Positions 14,501 through 25,296 of a stretch of DNA of 64,000 nucleotides are shown piece after piece (within the stretch, counting starts at the first letter, position 1; each line of letters opens with the position of its first letter). The position numbers were made by a program, and so were the translations under genes. The stretch is from Siphonodentalium dalli (taxonomy: Eukaryota; Mollusca; Scaphopoda; Gadilida; Siphonodentaliidae): the NCBI GenBank assembly GCA_032622095.1, contig CP136064.1, forward strand, positions 109,852,004 through 109,916,003, read 5' to 3'. Below the pieces are notes generated by a model, which worked only from the letters and a program-made list of their open reading frames with translations, ran no database searches and had not been told where the DNA came from.

Positions 14501-17500
14501 CAATGTATTCTCTTAAATATGAGAGGTTCCCTATGACAGACTCATATTTAAGAGAATGGATTAGCACAGGGTTTTTGCAAAAATTCAGGAAGCTTGTCAT
14601 GGAAGGGTTAAATCATGCAATAAATAACAATCTAGAGGTGTGACTGTCCCAATCGGACTAAGGATACCCACCCCTCCCCCGTGTTTTTAAAACACTAAGA
14701 TGTTTTAACATTTAGTTAATTAAAATAATAAAATCACAGATTCCCATTGCAGGTGCACAACCCTAACCCCTAACACTAATCCTTAACCTATTGACTGAAA
14801 AATGTAGGAATAAAAGCTAAAACAAAAATTATGTATGTTGCAAAAAATGTTCCAAATCCAAAAAGGAGGAAAACTCCACACAAAAAAAGTCTGACAGACA
14901 TCATAATCACAGGTGCACAGGTTCCCATGGTTCTAAATATTTGTGCCAAGTTAAAAAAATATTGACCTAAAAATGTATGAATAAAAGCTCGGACAAAATT
15001 ATACATGTTGTGAAAAATTTCTATATTTTCTAAACTTCGTTGTGGGGGGTATAAATATATAATTAAATGTAGATAATGAGTTTCATTCTCAATGCATGAC
15101 TCTTCTTTGATAAGGCAGCAGCATTCTCTCGGAAATAATGTAGCTCTATGTAGCCAATCAGAGTGTAAGAAATTCATGTGAGATATAATATTATATAGAT
15201 AATGCATGGCTTGGAGTTGACTATGCCAAAATAGTGGTCCAGAGGAGGAATAGTCCACAAGCAGCAGGCATAGTCAACGATAAGACCTGCATTATATTAT
15301 ATTGAACACTGGTGTAAATTCTCACACAATTTCTGTGTCTGTTTTTGTCGCATTTTTATTTTTTGTCGTGAATTTCAACTGTGAAGTTTTTAATTTTTTT
15401 TACAATTTACAGCAATCATTTGGCGGTGGCAGGAAAGTATAACTCTGTTATTAGTAACAACTGACATCATATCTTCATGTATTTATTTCTATAAAAGCTT
15501 CATTAATAAAGACATTTTTGCAAAATGTGAGAAGCTAAATTGTTTACCTTGGATGATAATGAAAAAGTCATTCATATAGCTCACTCAAAAATTAGGCTTG
15601 TCCATTTGCCAAACTGAACAGACAAACCATTTAAGTACATTGGATATCAATGATCAGACACTTGAAAGATAAAACAAATCAATAAGTCTAATGATATGCC
15701 GATATTGCAACAAGTAACATACAGTGTATATTTTCAGATTGGCTGTGTCTTCAGGTGTCAATCGATCCTACTATGTTAGGAAACTAAAAGGTGCAGCCAA
15801 TCAGAAAATGAGAATTTCATGTGAGATATAAATATAATATTTACCCAACGAGAAACCAAGCTGAATGGCCCTATCTCTGGATGGAGCATCTCGGCATGAT
15901 TCATTGGTGAATTGGTTCCCAAATGACTCTGCTAATATCTCAGACACCTTAACACCGTGATCCATCAACGCTTGCAAACAGTGATGAAGGAGATGGCTGA
16001 AATAATAGATAATATTATATATGTGTTATATTGAATATATCTCAGTATCTCCACAGTGTAATATTTAAGCTTCCATTATTTATACGTATGAGTATCAGTA
16101 TGTATAATATGGGCTATACTACTGATGGTAGTCACTTCGAATTGGCAAGGAAATTTCATGAGCATCGCAAGTTTCATTTCTTCTGACAAGAAACATCAAA
16201 TTGTTTGTGACTCTTTCCATTGATATATACAATACTCAGATCTTAAAAATTTCTATAGGCAAACATTTGTTGGGACTTTGAGTATGTTAACATGAGGTTG
16301 TATATTGTTGAGATGTTAAGTATATTATGAGTCTTGATTCTCCAATGTCATTCAATTCCACACATGTGTGGAAAGCTTAAAAATTATAGAACAGACTGAG
16401 ACATAGGATTGAGGTGCTTTTTAATGACAGGCTAATAATATGTTAGGACTATGCAGTATATCGATTATCTTCAACACCATCTTACACTGCCCAAAATAAA
16501 TTTCTCCCGGTATATTGTTAACTCAAATTATTGCGATGTGGTCACCTATGAGGCTATGATGCTCAAAATCTTCGTCTGGACATTTTTTCACAATTTAAAT
16601 ACAGTTTGTTGAATTAATCCAACTACATGGATAGATCTGCACATGAAAACACAAACTACCGGTACATGGTACAGACTACAGTCTGTCTGCCATTGCCCCG
16701 CTGGTCTGAGAATATTGGTTCAAATAGCGCTATCTTGTAGAACTTTAAATCTTTTTCAAATTACGCCAATTTAAAGATCACGCAAAGTCTTAAAAATTTG
16801 GGCAGTTCTGGAACATTCCATTGGAACAGGGGCTTTCGGTTCAACACATTTACCGGAACTGATATCTAGATGGCATTTCACTCTTCATGCCTACTCTCGT
16901 GTCTGGAATAAACGTGCATGCACGTTTATTAAATTTCGGAAGATTTTCCACCCTGCACGAAGCTTATTCCAGTCTGCACGTTTATTTAATTTTGTGTATT
17001 GTGTCTATTGTGATTTTGTAGGACAGGTCTTGACAGGCGATTTTGTTTACCCCCACAACCAATCTTGATCGAGTGTTGTTTATAAAATCTCTGCACGGTA
17101 GTAAGTGTCAACAGAATAGTAATATTGTTGACAGGGAGCCGATTGAATGAGTCAAAGTTCCGCGGGACTCCCGAAACACCGGTGCCGGCGGGGACATGGA
17201 TTTAAAACATGCAGAGCGCAATGCTCTCGATTACAAATACATTTGCAGTATTTTTGAAGATAAATAACGCAGCAATTCAGAGCTTGCTATGAATTACCAC
17301 GGGGATTAAATTCCGATCCTAATCGGTATATTTAATCCGCAGCCATGCCCATGTGCCGTGTGAAGGACCAAAACAAATCAATATGCAGGAACCGGGATTC
17401 CGCTATAAATTAACCAATGGAAGTATGCATTTGTACCACGCGCGCATACGTCATACAGAAAAATCGATAACATCGTGACACTACGTCATTATGTAGATAC

Positions 17501-20500
17501 GACTTTAGCAATGCAATCCAGGGGGGTAATCCAAATTGTGCTATTAAATCTGCTAATACCGACCGGCTATCGGTGTATTGCTAATGAACATATGATTGTT
17601 GTTCACAGATTTTGTATTGCATATTGCGATGTGAAACCGGCCAATTTGCTAATTAAATTATATTAACACAATTTAGAAACACAATTTTGATATGCTGTAT
17701 TTCCATAAAAAATTTTCACCCTGCACTTATATTAATTCTGGTCGGTTTTTCCACCCTGCACTTATATTCCAGACTGCACTTTTATTCCAGACACGAGAGT
17801 ACTTGTTTGACAAGAATATAAGAATATACCGCAATATTCATTTAATATAGTTAGAGGCCTACAAGTCAGAGAACATGATTCGTTATTACCTGTAAATTAA
17901 CAGCATGTTCTCATGAGTAAAACTCTTATAAATTATAATCAATATTTCGGAATATTGCAGTGCCAGTTTTGAAACATCGCGATATTTGAAAATGGTAAAA
18001 TCATACAACTCTATATTACATCCTTTCTCTTAACTCTATAGGATTGTGGGCATTATATATATGTACTGTAAATATATATATAACAGATTGACACTTTCAA
18101 TTCTTCATGCCTACTTTTTTTACTGGAATATACCGCAATATTCATTATAGTTAGAGGCCTACAAGTCAGACAACATGATTTGTTAACCATGTCCAAATTC
18201 CTGTTGAGAATGGAATGCACACAATCATGCAGGTGTTTGACCCCATGAGTAAATCTCTTACAAATTATAATCAATATTTCGGAATATTGCAGTGACAGTT
18301 TTGAAACATGGCGATATATATAATAGACAGACACTTTCAATTCTTGATGTTATAAAATTTCAATGCAGGGTTTTGAAATATTGCTTATTAATGCATATAC
18401 AATGTAGTTCAATATCACTCACCGCTTGTCATTCACCCTAAGAACTTTAGAGAAGACATCTAGATCTGAGAACTCCATTCCGAGCTGGCATAGTCTCCCC
18501 TTGTCATATAACTGAAATATATATCGAAAATGAGATCCCAGCACAACTGTTGAAGTTACGACATGAACAGACACCAGACGGACCAAAAAGCCAACATTTC
18601 CAGATGAACAAAGATGAATAACTCTAGAATGGTAAATCGGAACAAAACGATGGAACCCTCTTTTTAATGTCCTCATAGTAGTGAACATCCATACCAAATC
18701 CCATTGAGATCCCAGTACAACTGTCGAAGTTACGACATGAACAGACACCAGACGAACCAAAAAGACAACATTTCCAGAGGAACAAAGATGTATAACTCTA
18801 GAATGGAAAATCCGAACAAAACGATGGAACCCTCTATTGAACGCCCTCATAGTAGTGAACATACATACAAAATTTCATTGAGATCCGAGCACTACTGTTC
18901 AGGTTATGACATGAACAGACACCAGATGGACCAAAAATCCAACATTTCAAGATAAACAAAGATGAATAACTCTAGAATGGAAAATCCGAACAAAACGATG
19001 GAACCCTCTTTTTAATGTCCTCATAGTTGTGAACATCCACTCCAAATTTGGTTGAGATCCCAGCACAACTGTTGAAGTTACGACATGAACAGACACCAGA
19101 CGGACCAAAAAGCCACTATTTCCAGATAAATAAAGAAAAGATAAATAACTCTAGAATGGAAAATCCAAACAAAACGATGGTACCCTCTATTTAATGTCCT
19201 CATAATAGTGAACATCCATACCTAATTTCATTGAGATCCGAGCACTACTGTTCAAGTTATAAATGACACAAACAGACACCGGACGGACGTACGGACTCAC
19301 GGACGCACGCACACACGGACGGACAGGTGCAGTATACCCCCTTTTTTTTTAAAAAGGGGCCCCCATTAAAAAAAAAAAAAGGGGGTATAATAAATACTAT
19401 ATTACAAACTAGAGCTGACAAGGTGGACATTACAATTATTACACTGGGCAACAAGAGCATCGCTAGGGCGTGGAAAAATACGCCCTTTAGCCATTTCGAA
19501 TTGTACTATCACAAAATAAGATAATACTTTGAGCTTACATTTAAAGAAAATCTGATATACCCCTAATTTCAATGCCAAAATGTGGTCAAATTCTAAGTCG
19601 AAAAATGGCCATAACTCATGTAAAAATAATTAGACAGAACCTATATTCAAACTTGGCGTGTAGTTTTAGCTGGGAAATACACATACCAGATTTGGTTCAG
19701 CTCAAATAATAAAAACTGGAGTTATCGGTCGGAAACCAAAATGTTATGAAATTGGTCAAATTCTAAGTTGAAAAAGGGCCGTAACTCATGTAAAAATAAT
19801 TGGACGGAACCCATATTCGAACTTGGCCTGTATCTTTAGCTGGGAAATACACATACCAACTTTGGTTCAGATCAAATAATCCAAACTGGAGTTATCGGTC
19901 GGAAACCAAAAATGTTAACAGACGGTCAAATTCTAAGTCGAAAAAGGGCCGTAACTCATGTAAAAATAATTGGACATAACCCATATTCGAACTTGGCCTG
20001 TATCTTTAGCTGGGAAATACACATAACAACTTTGGTTCAGATCAAATAATCCAAACTGGAGTTATCGATCGGAAACAAAAAATGTTAACGGACGGACAGA
20101 CAGACAGACGGACGGACAGACTGATAACATAATACGACCTTTTTTCAAAAAGGGCGTATAAAAATGGACAATGAGTTTTGTCATGGGAGATAAAAAGAAT
20201 TATTGGTCATCATATTAAGTTAACTCTCTGCCTCTGGACACAGTTATTCCGACAACAAGATATATGATCACCCGGTGTCATGACTGTTTCCATCTACATT
20301 TGTTTTGCACATACGCTTACCGTAGTGTGTACTAGGACATGTGTATAAGTTATGTTATCATATTCTACTAGATTTGTATGTTCGTGTTAACTTACATGTA
20401 CGGTATATATCCATATCTTCATTTAGGGAGGAATTAAAGATATATATAAATTGAATTAATAGGATTGACATTAATTTAACTCTCTGGACGCCGTTATTCC

Positions 20501-23500
20501 AACATGGTCACCTGACTTTGACCACAATCAATAAGATATCATATCTCATCACCTTTTATATGTTTTCCCCTTTATTCCTAAACTGCCTTTTGTTCTATTC
20601 ATTTTGAGAAATATTAACAATCCATCAGCAATATTCAGTACATTCTAATTTTTATTGGAACATAATCAATTATTCTAGCAGGAATTGCGACAGAAATCCT
20701 GGTAAAAAACTAAATGTCATTTCAAAACATGTGTACCTTCAGCACATTTTAACAAATGCTGTGTAGCCTTCACTGGCTTCAGCACATTTTCAAAACATGT
20801 GTACCCTCTTGTACTTTTTTTTTAGATGAGAGTGACCCCTTCTATGCTTCAGCATTAGTTAGGCAGCAATTCTTAATCTGCAAGTGACACTTTTACATAT
20901 GCAACACAAGGTGTGTTTCCAAATCTAGTTTGCAAGATACGACAGATTACATGACAATATTATATATGAGTCATATTAAATTAAACTTTTTTCATGAAAA
21001 TACCTGGACACAGTGCTATTGTAGGTAACAATTTGGTGGACTATTAAGACAAAAAGGCAGCTCGTTCTACAAAAGACTCTGATGTCTATTCTTAGTTAGT
21101 TAGTGGCCTTACTATTCAGACTATTAAACCCAAGTTGTGTGTACTACAGCACATAAATATCATTGTACTAAAATGTAGCCACATAAATGGTGCTGTTGAG
21201 AGCAGAGAGATGCAAGATAGTATACCTCCCCTTTTTTTTAAAAGGTGATGCTTTGCAATGTATCATATGTCATGCAGGCTATAAAAATAAAGGTTGCAGT
21301 CTTGACATGTGAAGCGATGATTCTCAATGAAATCATGCTATTCTTCCACCTCTGAAATCCTGAGTAGATGACTGAATCTGGGACTCATCATGTGTGACTC
21401 AAGCCTCAAGATTCGACGAGAATCACCGAATCGATTCTCGTAATGATTCTCGAAAAACTTTTCAATTTTCAGTGCATTATGACTAACTTGATTCAGCATT
21501 TGATTCTCACAAAATCAAATGTATTTTTAGCCCTGGTGACTTCTTTAATTCTTTAGAACAGCCGGACTACATTGACTATCCAGTGCTCGCATTAAAATGA
21601 TTGACTATCTTTTATTGTGTACCATATTGTGTATAATAGTCTGACAGATAATGGAGCACATTTCAGTTTCTTGTAGTTTTAATATTTCTATCACACATCA
21701 GCAGAGCAACTTTAGGAACTTTCGGACAGCAGCTATTAACTCCAATCACAATTGGAGGGGCGGCGAAAAGACAACATCGGAATTTACTTATACTGAACTG
21801 AACTGTAATCCACATGAGTTCCGATGTCAACTAGCACAGTCACAGTTGTAGGAAATTCTTTTCAAAATCCGTTGATCAATACACATAGCCCTACTTTAAA
21901 GATATATTGTGGACTTATTTCATTGACTAAAACCAATCTGTTAGAATCCAAACATTATCCCCATTGGAAGAATTTAGCAATGAACTAAAATTTCGAAAAT
22001 TCCAACCACATCAACTGTGCCATTTCAGAGATCACAATGGTTGACCTACGCACAAATGTAAATATTTACTAATTTATTTGGGATGCATTATTGGACATAA
22101 ACATTACGGAAATGATTGCGCCAATAAGTGTAATTTAGTTTATAACATTGATGCTGTTTTCTGACTATTTGGATATCAAATTTAGAAAAATAACTTATTT
22201 TGGCATAATTATTTGTTTTTCCGTTCAAAACACCTGATCGTAGGGTTTCACATCATTTTAATAATAATATGGACAAGTATGGAAAGCTGGCCAATTCAGA
22301 GTCAACTGGACTCCTGCTACCAAAACTTGTGTCAAGCCATATTTCAGCATTCAAAATATACCAACTGTAAATATATTTCTTCCTCTCAATCAATCAGATA
22401 TCTCTCTGAAACATACCACTGAAAATCCTAAATTATTTACTGTTTTTCAGACTTTTATACTTTGAATTCCCAGCAACACTGAATTTGAAAACATGACGAG
22501 TAACGGCTGTAATTAGTCACGCAATCTAGACCCCGAAGCCACGACAACTAGTTTTCACGGCTGGCTCAACCAATTTTCGTGGCTGGTTATCTAGCTAAGC
22601 CGGCTCAGTCGCGACGTTCATGGCGGCTCAGCATTGACCTGCTTATTATGTTATCCTGATAATATTCATTCATGTGACAGTGCAGTGAGTGCACCCAACT
22701 GATTTTCAATATTCTGTGCTCTTACTGTTACACATCACAGCTTTAAATGAGATTATTACATATACATCACAGTTATGGTATAATCTACATGTATAGAAAC
22801 CAATTTTACTTATGTTAAACAGTAATAAACACAGTTTATATACCCATAAAGTTATACTATTTTCGGTAACACTGCACTGTCAACATGTATACATATGAAT
22901 GCTATCAAAATAAAATGTAATCTAACACCTGTAGCGATCAGCTGTTTTGACCAGGTACTCGGCGAACTAGTAAAACTGATAACGGCAATCAGCAATGACA
23001 ACAATTGATTCACCTACCACAAAACAAACAAGTGAAATATATTGTTAATATTCAATTAATATAGCTTTTGATTCTTAAAAAGCGTCAGGCTTCAGGATTT
23101 CAAAAGGGGAAGAGACAACTATTCAGTGAATTATCCCCCTTCGGCTTGACATACTAATTGTCTATTTATTTTATAGCCACTATAATTTTTGTTAAACCAG
23201 TACTCTAACCATGGATTTTTCCGTGTAGGCGGTGAGAGCGCGGCAGATATATTTTTTTTCTGTCTAAAATATTAGTTTTTATTCATGTGAAGTTCTGATT
23301 GGACCAATTACAGTGTCCGCCTAATTTCAAAAAAATTCTTTTATCAGGTTCTAATTGATCGCGGTGGTTTATTTGAGCACTAAATGATAGCTTATTTATT
23401 CGGCTTTCGTTTTAGCGTGAAATCCAAAAAGATCTAGAAGATCGATTGTCATGTAATTCAATTGAATGCAACACACCGCTACAAGTCCATGGTCGGGTTG

Positions 23501-24833
23501 CCTTTTTAAGAATACCGGAAGTCAGCTTACGAGCGACATTGCTGCAATGATATTAATTTTTAATTATGAATGATTGTGACCACTGACCTACAGGCCCTTT
23601 TAGACACAAGAAAATGTGCTCAAAAGTACTTGTCAACAATCTCGATCTCGCTGCAGTTTGACAAACGTCACACTACCCTTAAAATTGAGAAAAAAATGAC
23701 ATCGAAAAAAACACCAGCACCTCCCATAAATTATTCGCCAATTTGACAGCCGTAACTGTTCACCATGTGGCTATATTTGATGTTTCTCGTCGGGAAACAC
23801 GTTTGTGCCTGTGGCAAAATTGTGCATTTTTTCGTGCAAATTTCATCCATGTATCATTGACCATTCAGCTGCCAAAATTTTTTTTATGCTGATCCTAGCT
23901 TGGGGGTCCCAGGGGAAATCACTCTACTAATTTGTATTTGGTGTATTGTAACCCTCAGTACCGCTAATGGGGTCGTTGTCGTAACGTTTTATAAATAAAT
24001 GCACACCGTGTGCATTTATGTACATAAATGCACACCAGTCTCAGTCGGCGTGAGATTGAAACGTTACCGTAAATAATTGCCGTCTGCTTCAATTCATAAC
24101 TATTTTTCTTCCGAAGTTCTGATAAAGGCATTCTTTTATCACAATTATCGAAATTGCAATAAGATTGGTCATCGGTCCCATATTTTTCTTAGTATTAAAC
24201 AGGGACGGAAAGAACTGCATGGTTATTGTTTGGTCGATGAACGGAAGAAAATAAACTTACAAAAAATATCAAAACGTGTGCATTTATGTAGAAAACACTA
24301 CGACAATGACACCTGTCACTATGCGAGACTGGTGTGCATTTATGTATACATAAATGCACACGGTGTACATCTATGTTTAAAACATTACGACAACGACCTT
24401 ATTAGCCTCAGTACCTGGATTTTTTTGCTCAAGAAATCGGAAACAGACATGTTTTTTTTTTGGCCTAAGGCAAGGGCTGGGCTAGTAATAATTAATATAT
24501 CACACTTTATAAATAAAATATAGTCTTTATTTCATGTGAAACGAAAAAATGAGCACATTTTGAATTTATGTTAAACAAATTCAACATCGACGAGTAATTT
24601 TAGTGACATCATCACCTCGATAATTCACCTATTATCGCGCAACCGTGGAAATGTAAACATTGGCGACGGGGAGGGGCGTCTAGTTTTTGTTACAATACCT
24701 TATAATACACGTCAAAAAGAATATTATCCGGTAGATTTCTCAATTCTTTTCTGTGGCGAGCGTAAGACGCTACTATTGCAGAAACAGCGGTGTTTCGCAA
24801 GGAATCAGGAACCCACTCCAGCGACAGGGCCAT
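2298..24833 (-). CDS. APPBP2: APPBP2 (PAT1) orthologue, 5' part, seven coding exons
   Basis: Spliced gene, coding exons 24833-24699, 18511-18423, 15996-15845, 14276-14153, 7699-7531, 5722-5666 and 2330-2298 (759 nt, 253 codons), all with GT-AG borders and matching phases. The product is collinear with the N-terminal part of vertebrate APPBP2 (about 585 residues), so the rest lies beyond the left edge. Family knowledge: APPBP2 is a TPR-rich protein that binds the basolateral sorting signal of the amyloid precursor protein and microtubules, and is a substrate receptor of the cullin-2/elongin ubiquitin ligase for C-terminal degrons. Seen here: an N-terminal helix resembling a BC-box followed by a CUL2-box-like L-P-x-x-I-x-x-x-V, then the conserved GRLCQLG, LLHHC.QALMDHGVKV, LLHV.N.NCKY and VVDVLRQ segments. 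The identification rests on this collinearity and is strong; the 5'UTR and transcription start are not defined. Confidence 0.93.
2498..2683. mobile_element. Palindromic MITE, family B copy 1
   Basis: Ends are the inverted pair TTAACC.TTTCATGA / TCATGAAAGGGTTAA. Inside is a hairpin TGCATTTTCTTATATATG...CATATATAAGAGAA and the family phrase GGTCAAGGTAAATATTG. The same family recurs at 5168, 14436, 46353, 54290, 56553 and 63550. Confidence 0.75.
2696..2751. repeat. Short palindrome, GTTCAA/TTGAAC family
   Basis: AAGTTCAACAAA...TTTGTTGAACTT hairpin. Related palindromes bounded by GGAAATG/CATTTCC occur at 35836-35869, 44608-44658, 50837-50892 and 57555-57626, making a small dispersed palindrome family. 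Confidence 0.65.
3106..5152 (+). mobile_element. Pearl/Helentron-like element with higher-order tandem array
   Basis: Left end TAGCTCAACTT (3106) is inverted at the right end AAGTTGAGCTA (5142-5152), which is also the distal arm of a 3' hairpin at 5121-5152. The interior is about eleven monomers of 153-165 bp, each starting near AAGATGGC(T)GCTGGCGGCC. Monomer starts at 3486, 3650, 3803, 3968, 4133, 4296, 4451, 4616, 4779 and 4934 show a three-monomer higher-order unit of about 483 bp with one extra monomer. After the array comes ACACACAGACGACGGACGAC. Tandem core, microsatellite and 3' hairpin fit bivalve pearl-type non-autonomous elements. Open frames here are repeat artefacts. Confidence 0.8.
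5168..5432. mobile_element. Palindromic MITE, family B copy 2
   Basis: Two hairpins of the CATTCTCTTATATATGCGAG/CTCGCATATATAAGAGAATG type between outer ends CCCTTCCATG and CATGAAAGGTTT. It lies directly next to the array element ending at 5152. Confidence 0.75.
5666..5722 (-). CDS. APPBP2: APPBP2 coding exon 6
   Basis: 57 nt, 19 codons, phase 0 on both sides, acceptor ttttag|GCG, donor CCCAAG|gtcagt. Encodes AFKHCRMAVRELSSSLPPK, aligned with the segment that follows SHYDE in the vertebrate protein. Too short to be found as an open frame alone; accepted on position, phase and similarity. Confidence 0.88.
5723..7530 (-). other. APPBP2 intron 5
   Basis: Mostly unremarkable AT-rich intron. At about 6770-7060 it has a dispersed repeat with a GACGGACGGAC tract, related to 14790-15010. 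A run of 21 C lies at 7153-7173. No gene seen. Confidence 0.5.
7153..7173. repeat. Poly(C) run of 21
   Basis: Homopolymer in APPBP2 intron 5. Similar tracts on this strand are 12 G at 29202-29213 and 17 G at 38133-38149. Lengths in such runs may be affected by assembly. Confidence 0.9.
7531..7699 (-). CDS. APPBP2: APPBP2 coding exon 5
   Basis: 169 nt, acceptor tctcag|A, donor GATGAG|gtttgt, phases 2 to 0, 57 codons with the split Arg. Encodes RLLHVQNANCKYQEAKITYS and, at the end, TECCSLLFAESQYDE, a TPR-like helical pair that matches APPBP2. Confidence 0.94.
10690..11616 (+). mobile_element. Pearl/Helentron-like element, family C copy 1
   Basis: 5' end CAACAAGAGCATCGCTAGGG. Sub-terminal ATACGCCCTTT (10719-10729) is exactly inverted as AAAGGGCGTAT (11600-11610). 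Core of four monomers with GTCAAATTCTAAG at 10825, 10996, 11166 and 11336 (period 170-171). A GACGGACAGACA microsatellite follows (about 11503-11570), then a hairpin CTTTTTTCAAAAAGGGCG. Confidence 0.82.
12280..12596 (+). mobile_element. Pearl-like element fragment with 3' hairpin
   Basis: Two partial monomers with AAAAAGGG(T/C)CATAACTC, a GACAGACAGACGGACGAACG tract (about 12508-12542), then a terminal palindrome GTTTACCATAC/GGTATGGGTAAAC at 12570-12596. It is a different family from 10690-11616 with the same layout. Confidence 0.65.
12587..12830 (+). pseudogene. Degenerate acidic/Ser-rich coding fragment (uncertain)
   Basis: Two frames together give acidic, Ser-rich peptide (SGDSDGDEFSEDEFFENF, then after a frame change DYSNSNSSDNELSDLDSEHG) broken by a stop. 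This composition is unusual for AT-rich intron and resembles the acidic N-terminus of some transposases. I do not recognise the family; it could be chance. Confidence 0.25.
14153..14276 (-). CDS. APPBP2: APPBP2 coding exon 4
   Basis: 124 nt, acceptor ttacag|GTGGA, donor GTAAG|gtcagt, phases 1 to 2. Encodes GGFLCDAGWFYDCDRIYHTC and ends in RLLECYVR. A TIR-like transposon end at 14114 lies 38 bp beyond the donor. Confidence 0.92.
14436..14611. mobile_element. Palindromic MITE, family B copy 3 (truncated left)
   Basis: Has the GAGCCTCGCATATATAAGAG half-hairpin, the AAGGTAAATATTG phrase, a second hairpin and the right end CATGGAAGGGTTAA. The left terminus is missing. Confidence 0.65.
14790..15010. 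repeat. Dispersed repeat shared with 6770-7060
   Basis: Both stretches contain TTGACTG(G)AAAA(T)TGTAGGAAT, AAAAAAAGTCTGA(T/C)AGAC and AAAAGCTCGGACAAAATTAT in the same order. The 6770 copy adds a GACGGACGGACG tail. Confidence 0.6.
15845..15996 (-). CDS. APPBP2: APPBP2 coding exon 3
   Basis: 152 nt, acceptor tttcag|C, donor TTGG|gtaaat, phases 2 to 1. Encodes HLLHHCLQALMDHGVKVSEI and, near its end, RDRAIQLGFSLG. This is the best conserved block of the gene. Confidence 0.94.
16894..17799. mobile_element. Mariner-like MITE with TA target duplication
   Basis: Ends CTCTCGTGTCTGGAATAAA and TTTATTCCAGACACGAGAG are inverted and flanked by TA on both sides (16892-16893, 17800-17801). The interior repeats CCACCCTGCAC near each end. 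The direct duplicate of the flank near 18105-18150 lacks the element and reads straight through the TA, so it is an empty site. No transposase seen. Confidence 0.78.
17812..18330. repeat. Direct duplication beside the MITE
   Basis: TACCGCAATATTCATT, AGTTAGAGGCCTACAAGTCA, ATAATCAATATTTCGGAATA and TTGCAGTG(C/A)CAGTTTTGAAAC occur in the same order in 17825-17990 and 18125-18310. It is a local tandem duplication in APPBP2 intron 2. Confidence 0.75.
18423..18511 (-). CDS. APPBP2: APPBP2 coding exon 2
   Basis: 89 nt, acceptor tttcag|TTATAT, donor CG|gtgagt, entering in phase 0 and leaving in phase 2. Encodes LYDKGRLCQLGMEF followed by SDLDVFSKVLRVNDKR, collinear with APPBP2. A 174-bp tandem array starts about 20 nt upstream of the acceptor. 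Confidence 0.93.
18530..19390 (+). mobile_element. Pearl-like element with 174-bp array next to APPBP2 exon 2
   Basis: Five GAGATCC landmarks at 18532, 18706, 18880, 19054 and 19233 give periods of 174, 174, 174 and 179. Each monomer has GAACAGACACCAGACGGACC and ATAACTCTAGAATGG. The array ends in CGGACGGACG.ACGGAC.. sequence (about 19273-19326) and a palindrome GTATACCCCCTTTTTT / AAAAAAGGGGGTATA (about 19332-19388). It starts about 20 nt from the exon 2 acceptor. Confidence 0.8.
19449..20164 (+). mobile_element. Pearl/Helentron-like element, family C copy 2
   Basis: Same 5' and 3' ends as 10690-11616 and nearly identical sequence, but one monomer fewer and a shorter GACGGACAGACA tract. It starts about 60 bp after the A/T-C/G palindrome that ends the neighbouring 174-bp array. 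Confidence 0.82.
20165..23970 (-). other. APPBP2 intron 1, central part
   Basis: Single-copy-looking AT-rich intron. Two short related stretches (near 20215 and 20470) share TTAACTCTCTG..., and 21300-21480 is rich in GATTCTCG and its complement. I see no exon, RNA gene or clear transposon. Confidence 0.45.
23971..24398. mobile_element. MITE with nested palindromes in APPBP2 intron 1
   Basis: GGTCGTTGTCGTAACG at 23971 is inverted as a CGACAACGACC end at 24398. Each side carries an AAATGCACACCGTGTGCATTTATGTA-type hairpin. The open frame across it is composed of these repeats. It ends 300 bp from exon 1. Confidence 0.7.
24699..24833 (-). CDS. APPBP2: APPBP2 coding exon 1 (start codon)
   Basis: Forty-five codons from ATG (24833-24831) to donor AAG|gtattg, phase 0. 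The peptide starts MALSLEWVPDSLRNTAVSAI and ends LPDNILFDVYYK, matching the APPBP2 N-terminus. An in-frame ATG lies 81 nt upstream, but the residues between do not resemble the family, so the internal ATG is preferred. S-L-x-x-x-A-x-x-x-I resembles an elongin BC-box with Ala in place of Cys, and L-P-x-x-I-x-x-x-V fits the cullin-2 box pattern. Confidence 0.93.
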
Positions 24834-24851
24834 ATTTGTGAATCTAATTTG

Positions 24852-24859
24852 TGACGTCA
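24852..24859. promoter_or_regulatory. CRE palindrome upstream of APPBP2 start codon
   Basis: TGACGTCA, the full palindromic CREB/ATF site, lies 18 nt upstream of the APPBP2 ATG in a stretch without recognised repeats. It could be promoter or 5'UTR; activity is inferred from the motif only. Confidence 0.4.
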
Positions 24860-25296
24860 CGTCTCGAGAAATCAACAACAAATAGAGTTGCTTCCCCTTT
24901 AACGATAAGCGCATGTCGGAAGTTTACTTTTCCCACGCTGAATGTATTTTTTTATGCACAAAAATCGACAAAAAACGGACTATTTTGGTGGCATATGAAT
25001 TTTAAAAACACATGGGAATGTTCTCAGGAAAAGCAGTACAGTTCTATCCAATTCATAATCTGTCTATATTTCCGCTGCCGAATCCAATTCTGACATGAAG
25101 GCATTGTTACTATTAATGATTGTGTGATTCACTGATTGTTGCTGACCTACATGGTTATATTGTACCACCTCAGTACCTGGGCCTGGGCTAGCCATGCTAA
25201 ATAGATAATGCTATCTTATCTATAAATTGTAATAATACTTTATCTGTAAGCTGCATCTGGACTACATGTATAGTGTATATGTTTCAGTGCTAACAT

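Noticed and set aside
14788-15258. Open frame of 156 codons on the minus strand
   Set aside because: It crosses the dispersed repeat shared with 6770-7060, is rich in Phe/Ile/Leu/His typical of AT-rich noncoding DNA, and lies in an intron of a gene on the same strand.
18419-18862. 147-codon minus-strand frame taken as one gene
   Set aside because: Only the last 29 codons (exon 2 of APPBP2) are real; the rest is the translated 174-bp tandem array.
24077-24523. Open frame of 148 codons on the plus strand
   Set aside because: It runs through the palindromic MITE at 23971-24398, repeats V-H-L-C-x-K-H-Y-D-N-D from the inverted repeat, and has no family resemblance.
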